A DNA stretch of 64,000 nt from the NCBI GenBank assembly GCA_943704415.1, contig CALSCO010000506.1, forward strand, positions 1-64,000. The letters run 5' to 3'. The notes below the pieces were generated by a model. It made no database searches and was not told where the DNA came from. It saw only the letters and a list, made by a program, of their open reading frames with translations. Shown here piece after piece: positions 56,423-64,000 of this stretch. Both the position numbers and the translations under genes were made by a program. How positions within the stretch are numbered: the stretch's first letter is position 1; each line of letters opens with the position of its first letter. The stretch is from Parvularia atlantis. Taxonomy: Eukaryota; Opisthokonta; Rotosphaerida.

Positions 56423-56566
56423 CTTTCATAGCGTGCGAAACGCTGTACGGTAGCATGCGGACAAGCAGCAAAGGCGAACTCGTCCAAGCAAAGCGAACGA
56501 GCGCAAACACGACCAGAGGCGTAACTCGTCCACGTGGCCACAGTTGTCTGGCGGGCGCGAACAGTC

Positions 56567-57489
56567 ATGGCCGCGCGGATCGTGCGCCGTCTGCGCTCGA
56601 CCGTCGCCACCGCGCCGCTGCCGGGTCAGCCGCGGATCGTGCGGCTGGACGACGGCGTGCTCGAGAACCTGCAGAGCAACTTCCGCGAGTATCAGGAGGT
56701 GCGGTGCTGTTTGCTGCGCAGCCCGCTCACGTCTCGCGCAGACCGGGCCGCCCACGACCAAGTCGATGAAGCAGCTCGTCCGCGCCGAGCTCACGCAGAA
56801 GCGGCGCGAGTACCTGCTCGAGGTCGAGGCCAAGCGGCGCGCACAGTTGGCGGCGCTGGCCGAGCGCGAGCGCGAGCGCGAGGCGCAGCGCGAGGAGAAC
56901 CGGCGGCTGCGCGAGGAGACCAAGGCGCGCACGCGGCGCATGGTCGAGCTGCGCGAGCAGCGCCGGTGCGTGCGCGCGCGCGCGCGCCTACCATCGGCAC
57001 GGCAACTGAGCCGCACGGCCGCAGGCTCGAGGACGCCGCCGTGGCGCAGGCGCAGCGCACGGAGCAGGCGCAGGCGCGGGCGCGCTACGAGCACACGCGT
57101 ACGCGCGCCGTCGCTGCTGTATCGGCTGCCGCGCGCTCAGAACGCCGCGCGCAGACAAGCGGCTCATGCTCGAGAACCTCACGTTCAAGGGGCGCTCGTT
57201 CGTGACGCGTGAGCGCATCGACGCGTACGTGCAGAAGATGCTCGAGTCGACCGTGTCGTACAACGTCGGCCTGCCCATCCAGGAGGTCTATCCGGACGAG
57301 CTCAACACGGTGCGGCGCGGCGGGTACGGGGCGCGTGGCTGACGGCGGCACACACAGGGCCTCGACGACAGCACGTCGGCCATGGATGACCCGTTCCCGC
57401 TCTGGCAGCAGTACCACCCGCCGGACCTGAGCGCGTTCACGTTCTACCAGCAGTACGACGCGGACCCGGCCGACTCGGAACGAGAGTGA
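56567..57489 (+). CDS. MRPS26: mitochondrial small-subunit ribosomal protein mS26
   Basis: The N-terminus MAARIVRRLRSTVATAPLPG is a good mitochondrial presequence. Then VRLDDGVLENLQSNFREYQE, the coiled Arg/Glu-rich helix LVRAELTQKRREYLLEVEAK through REENRRLREETKARTRRMVE, and the conserved end-block RSFVTRERIDAYVQKMLEST followed by VSYNVGLPIQEVYPDEL. This matches the [23 protein letters not shown] block of animal mS26 (Pet123 in yeast). The tail is acidic and aromatic (PFPLWQQYHPPDLSAFTFYQ). The ATG at 56567 is preferred because the upstream in-frame codon at 56534 is GTG. About four introns. Convergent with STOML2, 48 bp between stops. Confidence 0.82.
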
Positions 57490-57537
57490 CAGCACACGCT
57501 GTGGCAGAAGCGAGCGGGCCACGTACAGAAACCGCGC

Positions 57538-59087
57538 TCACGACAGCGACTTGGGCTTGGTCGCGTTGTTCTGCGACACGGTCTGGTACACCGCCATGGC
57601 CTGCCATGCACGCACGCACGCACGAGTGATCAACATCCGCACGGGCAGCGGGCGTGCACGCCGCACCTGCGCGATCATCGCCGACGGGTCGCCGGGCGAC
57701 GACGGCAGCAGGATCGTATTGGACTCCTTCGCGAGCTTGCTGAAGGCTGCAGGCGAGGCCGTCAGCGCGTGCACGCCCAGACAGCCGCATGCGCACACCG
57801 TCCATGTACTTTTCCGCAACGCTGAGCGAGATGGCCTGCATGGCGGCCGGGTTGGCCGCGATCGCCTCGGCCACGCGCGCGACCGACTCGGCCGTCGCCG
57901 CCGCGCGCGTGTTGATGGCCGACGCCTCGCCCTTGGCGTGGTTCATCTTCTCCGTCATGACGGCCTCGGACGCGAGCACTGTCGCCTGTCGCCGGCCCTC
58001 GGCGATGTTGACGTCGGCCTGGCGCGCGCCCTCTGCCTCGCCCATCAGAATCTGGCGCAGAGCGCTCGCAGCGCGCGCCGCACCAGAGTCGAGGATCGTC
58101 GCGCGCTTGCGCCGCTCGGCCGACGCCTGCATCTGCATCGCGCGGACGATGTCGTCGGGCAGGGCGATGTCGCCTGCGCCGCGCAGTGTGTCAGCCCGCA
58201 CGCCGCAGCATGCAAGGCACCACGCACGGATTTCGTAGCGCAGGCACTCGATGCCCCAGCTGACCGTCGCCTCGCTCATCGACTCGACGATGGCCTGGTT
58301 GAGCTTGTCGCGCTCCTTGAACGTCGCGTCGAGCACGAGCTTGCCAATCTCGGAGCGCATCGTCGTCTGGGCGAGCTGCGCCACGGCAAACTCGGCGCTC
58401 TCGACGCCGTACGACGCGCGGTACGGCTCGATGATGCGGTAGAAGAGCACGCCATCGAGCTGCAGCGTGACGTTGTCTGTGTGCGCCCGGGCCCTCGTTG
58501 AGCGCACGACCGCGCGGTCGTGTCGCGAGCGGCCGGACCGTGCGTGACGGCCGACTGCGGTGGGATCTCGAGCGCGATCTCCTTGAGCGAGTGCACGTAC
58601 TTGATCTGCTCAATCACGGGGATGAGGAAGTTGAGGCCCGGGCTGAGCACGCGGCTGAACTTGCCGAACCGCTCAACGATCCACGCCTCCTGCTGCGGCA
58701 CAAACTTGATGATCTGCGCGCCGATTGCTGACAGCTCAGCCGTCCACCGCGGGCCGCGCCGCGCCCGCCACGCCACGCCACGCCGCCGATGCGGCCGCCA
58801 CCGACCGCCACCCGCCGCCCGCAGCGCGCCGCACCGTGTTGGCCGGCAGCGAGCGCTGCTGCCGCTGCTGTGCCCACTGCGACGCCGGCCGCACTGACGT
58901 CACACTCTGCGTCGTCGCGGTGCGCTCAGCCGTCAGCGCACGCCATTCGCACGCACAGCAGACGACGCAACGCGCCACGTACCGTCGCAGGAGCAAGCCG
59001 CGCCACGGCCGGGCGCGCGCCCAGCAGCGGCCGCACGTGGGGCGACAGCGACAGCAGGGTTCGGTGACGGGCGAACACCGCGGCCAT
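57538..59087 (-). CDS. STOML2: mitochondrial stomatin-like protein 2 (SPFH family)
   Basis: Scaffold of the inner mitochondrial membrane that binds cardiolipin and prohibitins. Exon 1 (59087-58983) encodes the presequence MAAVFARHRTLLSLSPHVRP. Exon 2 (58906-58835) ends SLPANT and joins IIKFVPQQEAWIVERFGKFS, exactly like human LPRNTVVLFVPQQEAW. Then LSPGLNFLIPVIEQIKYVHS, LQLDGVLFYRIIEPYRASYG, VAQLAQTTMRSEIGKLVLD, IECLRYEIRDIALPDDIVRA, AERRKRATILDSEGARQADV, FSKLAKESNTILLPSSPGDP and AMAVYQTVSQNN. The C-terminus is shorter than in mammals and ends KPKSLS. The start lies 238 bp from that of strumpellin on the other strand. Confidence 0.95.
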
Positions 59088-59325
59088 AGCTGCGGCGTGG
59101 GAGGCGTGTCCTTCAAAGTTCTTTGCAGCCGCGCGTGGTCTCAGGTTTCGTGTACGTCTCATAGCTGTGCATCGATGTGCAGTGCGAGGGCGGGAAGACG
59201 ATGGACCGGCGGTCATGGAGGACGAAACATGAAGGCACGCACGCTGGTACACTTTCGCTACGGTCGCGCGGTGGTCACGTTGGCCGCGCGCGCCGAAGCA
59301 GCGACCGAGGCGCGTTTTCGCGGCG

Positions 59326-60234
59326 ATGGCGCCCAAGGACGACTTCCTGGCCGAGTCCAACGTGGCCGGCCAGACGTTGCTGCGCCTCGTCTCGCGCGGG
59401 AACGGTGCGCGCGTGCGCGCGGGGAGAGAGGCGCGGAGACGCTGAGCGCCGAACCGCGCGCACCAGCGATCATCGCCGAGGTCTTCCGTCTGAGCGACTT
59501 TGTGCCAGACGAGTTCCGGCTGCAGACCAAGGAGGACCAACGCAAGTACGGCGATATATTGCTCGACTTCTCCTACTTCAAGGCGTCCGAGTTCTACGCC
59601 AAGCGCATCGAGGACAACGCCGTTGCGTTTGCGCTTGCGCGCGGCGTGGCACCCTCTCGCGCTGACGACGGCACACGGCGCGTGCGCAAACGCCTCAAAT
59701 GCAGGAGCTGCTCGAGCGCGACGAGGAGTTTCAGGAGAACCACATCCGCATCCTCACGCGCTTCTACCTCCTGTTTGAGAGCGTGTTCAAGTACGTCAAG
59801 GACCTACTACGCTACCTGCAGGACCTCGACGACGGCGTGTTCATCCAGCAGACGCTCGAGGTGCGTCCGCGCGCCGTGCCGTCTCCCATGCTGCTGCTGA
59901 CGGGGTGCGTGCAGTCCGTCATCGCCACTAGCGACGGCAAGCAGCTCCTGGCCGAGTCGCTCTTCCTGTACGGCGTGATGCTGCTCACGCTCGACAGCCG
60001 CATCGAGGGCGTCGTGCGCGAGCGCATGCTCGTCGCGTACAGCCGCTACAAGGTGCGCCCCACACTTCTCGCTGCGGCCCCGCGGGAGGACGCTGACGGC
60101 CGCGCCGCGCCCAGTCCGACTCGGCGACGAGCTCCAACCTCGACGACGTCTGCAAGCTGTGCCGCTCGACGGGCCTTGTGCCGCGCGGCAAGCGCCCGCC
60201 CAACTACCCGGACGACTACTTCAAGCGGTGCGCG

Positions 60235-60317
<83 letters not shown>

Positions 60318-63300
60318 GCGCGCGCCCTCGCGCCCTCGCGCCCTCGCGCCCTTCGCTGATGGGCCCGCGCCAGCATCCCGCTCCCGCGCACGTTCGTGAG
60401 CATGGTCATCAGCCGCCTGCGCACGGACGACATCTACAACCAGGTCTCGTCGTACCCAAACCCGGAGCACCGCTCGACTGCGCTGGCGAACCAGGCAACG
60501 ATGCTCTACGTCATGCTGTACTTTGCGCCCGAGATGCTGCAGAACGACATGGTGCGGGCCGGGCCGGCCGCTCCTCCCGCGATGCGCGCTGACGCGAACA
60601 CGCTCTGCACCGCAGGCCAAGATGCGCGAGATCGTCGACAAGCACTTCCCGGACAACTGGGTCGTCGCCTACTACCTCGGCATCACGATCGACTTGACAG
60701 AGACGTGGGACACTTACAAGGTGGGCACGCGCTCGCGCACCACGCCGTGCTGTGCCAGCTCTGACGCGCGCGCGGCCGCGCCACCGCAGGCCGCCAAGAC
60801 CGCGCTCAACAACACGATCCAGCTCGGCAACGTGAAGGAGCTCGCCGACCGCTACCAGCGGCAAGTGCGCAAGCTCAACAAGGACCTGGAGCACTACCTG
60901 ACCGAGGTGCGTGCGCGGCCCGCTCCGCCATGTGGGTGTCGCTGACGCCGCGGCTGCCGCACCCAGGGCGTGCTCACCGAGACCTTTGTGCTCGACAGCA
61001 TCAACAAACTGATGAACTGCCTGCGCGACTGCAACGTGACGATCCGGTGGCTACTGCTGCGTGCGTGCCGCGCCGCTGCGCGCTGCGCGTGCGAGGCTGT
61101 GCGTGCGGCTCAAGCGCGAGCGCGCCGCAGACACGAGCTCGCGCATGAAGAAGCTGCGCGACATTGTCATGACGGGCCACTCGGACGGCGCGCTCGTCAT
61201 GCTCATCCTCAACACGTCCCAGCTTGAGTTCCGCCTCAAGAACATGTTCAACGAGCTGCTCAAGCAGAAGAAGGACAACTGGGTCAACAACCGCAAGGAG
61301 GCGAGCGAGCGCATGGTCGAGCTCTGTGCGCTCGCTGGCCACGTCTGCTCCCGCGCACAAGCCTTACCGTGGCGACGCCAGCCGAGTACTTTTCGGGCGA
61401 GAAGGCTCTCACGCGCGTGACCAAGAACGAGGCGCTGCAGGCGTGGTTCAAGGACATCGGCTCGCAGGCACGCACCGGCGATTGCTTGCTACTGTGTCAT
61501 CACGCTCGCGTCGCACAGATCGCGTCACTCGACTACACGGACGCAACCGTGGCCGGCCGCAAGATTGTGCAGCTCATGCAGGCGCTCGAGGAGGTGCAGG
61601 AGTTTCATCAGGTGCGCTGCGATGCGGGAGGAGCGGGACGTGCGAGCTGACGTGGCCGGTCGGGCGCAGCTCGAGAATAACCTGCAAGTGCGCGCGTTCC
61701 TGGCCGACACGCGCAACTACTTGCTGCAGATGATCCGCAACGTCAACGTGAAGGTGCTGCGCGTGCTGCGCCTGGCCGGCGTGCCCTCGCTGACGGTCGC
61801 GCATCGCGCCCGGCGAGCAGGAGGAGGTCATCGTGACGATGCAGCTCGTGGGCGACCTGTCGTACGCGTGGCAGGCGATCAAGCGTTACAAGCCGATCTT
61901 CCACACGCTGATCAAGCGGTGCGCACCTCGCGCGTGCGGCGCTGCGCTCGCCGGCTGAGTACTGCGCCGCAGCGACCCCTCGACCGTGATCAAGCTGCGC
62001 GCGACCTTCCTCAAGCTCGCGTCCATCCTCGACCTGCCACTCGTGCGCATCTCACAGGCCGGCAGCCGCGACGTCGTGAGCGTGGCCGAGTATTACTCCG
62101 GTACGTCACTAGCAAGGTCACGTCGCAACTGCGCTCACGCCGCGCAGGCGAGCTGGTCGAGTTCATCCGGCAGGTGCTACAGGTCATCCCGGCGTCCATG
62201 TTCGCCATCCTCAACGAGATCGTGCAGCTGCAGACGACGCGCATCCAGGAGGTGCCGACGCGGCTCGAGAAGGACCGCCTGAAGGAGTGCGTGTCGCCCG
62301 CCTGTGTGCCAGGCTGCTCACACGACTGGGCTGCAGCTTCTCGCAGCTACCGGAGCGCTATGAGCTGGCCAAGCGCACGCACTCGATCTCGATCTTCACC
62401 GAGGGCATGCTCGCGATGGAGACGACCCTCGTCGGCGTCATCCAGGTGGACCCGAAGCAACTGCTCGAGGAGGGCATCCGGCGCGTGCGTTGCGCCTACC
62501 GCACGCAGTACCGAACGCGCCCGCTCACGGCCCGCGCAGGAGCTCGTCCTGCAGGTCGCGCGCGCGATGGACGAGCTGCTCGTCTTCGTGAAGCCCAAGC
62601 CTGACGAGCTCGGCCAGCGCATGCTCGCGCTCGGGACGCGCCTGGACGGCTTCCGGCGCTCGTTCGAGTGTACGCCTGGCCTTGGTCCTTGGCCACGCTC
62701 GCCGGCTGCGCTGACGTTGCACCGTGATGCAGACATCCAGGACTACGTCAACATTTACGCGCTCAAGATCTGGCAGGAGGAGCTTTCGCGCATCATCCAG
62801 TTCAACGTCGAGCGGGAGTGCAACAGCTTTCTGCGCACACGCGTGCTCGAGTTCGAGTCGCGGTACCAGTCCACAGCCATCCCGATTCCCGTCTTCCCGC
62901 CGCGCGACGAGTGCGTGCGCGTGTGCATGTGTCTGCACGCTGCTGCGCCAACGCACCCGCTTGCCGCTAGGAAATCGGTTGACTTTATCGGGCGGCTCGG
63001 GCGCGAGATAATGTCGCTCTCGGACACGCGCACGACGATCTACGTGCATTCGATGGCGACGTGGTACGACTCGAAGACGTTCAAGTGCGTGTTGCGCGCG
63101 CCGCCGCCGTGGTGCACGGGCTGACGAAGGCGCTGGGCGGGCAGGGACGTCGTCGGGCTCAAGACGTTCACGCAGCTCTTCCTCGCCCTCGGCACCTTTG
63201 GCCTGACGGGCGTTGACCGGCTGTACTCGTTCATGATCGTGCGCGTCCTGCAGCGCTTCAGCGACACGTACCGCAAGACCGTGCGTCGCGTCTCCCGGTG

Positions 63301-64000
63301 CTTGCTTGACTCGCGCTCACGCGGCACGCGCGGCGCAGATGAAGGCCGACAAGGTCCTGCGCACCACCGTCACGCAGCTCGCCGCCGAGCTCGAGCCGCT
63401 CACGTGCCTGCCCAACAACAGCCGCGCGCTCTACGCCGCCGCGCAGAGCAAGTGCGGCAAATTCCTGCAGACGTTCACAGGTGCGTGTCTCACAGGTGCT
63501 CACACTGCGGACTCATCGCGTGGCGTCGCCAGACTACATCGTCCGCGTCGGTCAGCTGCAGCTGTTGCGGCGGCTGATCGGCAACGAGCTGAGCGTGCGT
63601 GCCGCGCCGCACGTGCGACGCCTGCCCACACGCGCGTGTGCAGTTCCGCTGCAAGCTCGACTCGTACAACCTGGCCAACACGCTCAAGACGGTCAACAAG
63701 GCGCTGCTCTTCGACACCGAGAACCACTACTCCGAGTGCGCCCGCTCTCACGCGGCTTGGCGTTAGCACAGCGCTCACGGCCGCACGCGCGCGCGCGACC
63801 TGCAGCAAGGAGCGCTTCCCGTACCCGAGCGACGACAACCCGCTCATGTTTGAGATTGCGACCTACCTTGAGACATCGGGCATGGGCGACCCGTTCCAGA
63901 AGATCTACATCACGACCAAGGTGCGTGTGCAGCAGGCGCGCTTGCGTGCGTCCTCACGCGCCACCGTGCGCAGCCCCTGGACGAGTTCCCGCTGCTCGTC
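59326..64000 (+). CDS. WASHC5: strumpellin, WASH complex subunit 5 (3' end outside window)
   Basis: Core subunit of the endosomal actin-nucleating WASH complex. The match to human strumpellin is strong from the start ([20 protein letters not shown], then [20 protein letters not shown] and [20 protein letters not shown]). Other blocks are [149 protein letters not shown] and [20 protein letters not shown]. The window ends after PLDEFPLLV, about 85% through the human protein. Around 25 introns; one holds a (CT)39 repeat. CCDC93, a functional partner, is at 9440. Confidence 0.96.
60237..60314 (+). repeat. (CT)39 microsatellite in a strumpellin intron
   Basis: A 78-bp pure CT run on the sense strand between the DDYFKR exon and the [16 protein letters not shown] exon. 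It makes this intron one of the longer ones in the gene and extends its pyrimidine tract. Confidence 0.95.

Overview
This is nuclear DNA of a unicellular eukaryote with a very GC-rich, very compact genome. Most genes are broken by short introns (about 35 to 120 nt, usually near 60). The introns start GTGCG and end CAG, with a CTGAC- or CTCAC-like branch point just upstream. I count 37 protein genes and one intron-bearing tRNA gene, about one gene per 1.7 kb. The gene content (strumpellin of the WASH complex, CCDC93 of the CCC/Commander complex, C9orf72, MSH5, a TRPV-type channel, complex I NDUFB3, R3HDM4, PHYHD1) points to an opisthokont relative, apusomonad, amoebozoan or similar protist. It rules out a prokaryote and makes land plants or yeasts unlikely. 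I cannot name the species. I saw no transposon, viral remnant, CRISPR array or rRNA.

Layout. 0.2-2.0 kb: peroxisomal hydratase 2 and NDUFB3 (+). 2.2-6.0 kb: DOHH, NIT2 and a glycosyltransferase (-). 6.0-7.5 kb: acidic AT-hook-like protein (+). 7.5-12.2 kb: SEC14-GOLD protein and CCDC93 (-). 12.2-15.0 kb: MPPED phosphoesterase and PHYHD1 (+). 15.0-16.3 kb: aquaporin (-). 16.3-20.3 kb: SAM-like/Cys-rich membrane protein and poly(A) polymerase (+). 20.6-28.2 kb: alternating COPS6 (-), coiled-coil protein (+), PRPP synthetase (-), PLD-like protein (+), unknown (-) and deoxyhypusine synthase (+). 28.3-41.5 kb: ankyrin protein (-), C9orf72 (+), seven-TM/hydrolase fusion (-), TRPV-like channel (+), CoA-transferase (+), a doubtful Cys-rich membrane protein (-) and GST (-). 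41.8-49.5 kb: MSH5 (-), triple-RRM protein (+), R3HDM4-like (-) and tRNA-Arg(CCT) (-). 49.6-64 kb: threonine dehydrogenase (-), RS/KKD-rich SCI1-like protein, TRABD, membrane EEP protein, DHHC transferase and mS26 (all +), STOML2 (-) and strumpellin (+, cut by the window end).

Architecture. Divergent neighbours often have start codons only 24-122 bp apart. Convergent stop codons can be 18-75 bp apart, and tandem genes can be 5-52 bp apart. Promoters must therefore be tiny and bidirectional, and 3' UTRs must overlap. Start codons were chosen by homology and by splicing. At least two genes (poly(A) polymerase and the RRM protein) appear to begin with a 5-nt coding exon, ATGAG.

Functional links. 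Both enzymes of eIF5A hypusination (DHPS, DOHH) are present. CCDC93 and strumpellin act together in endosomal recycling, and C9orf72 acts in the endolysosomal/autophagy system. NDUFB3, mS26, STOML2 and TDH are mitochondrial. Poly(A) polymerase, the RRM protein, the SCI1-like protein and the R3H-associated protein are RNA-linked. Exon joins were worked out by eye and should be treated as gene models.
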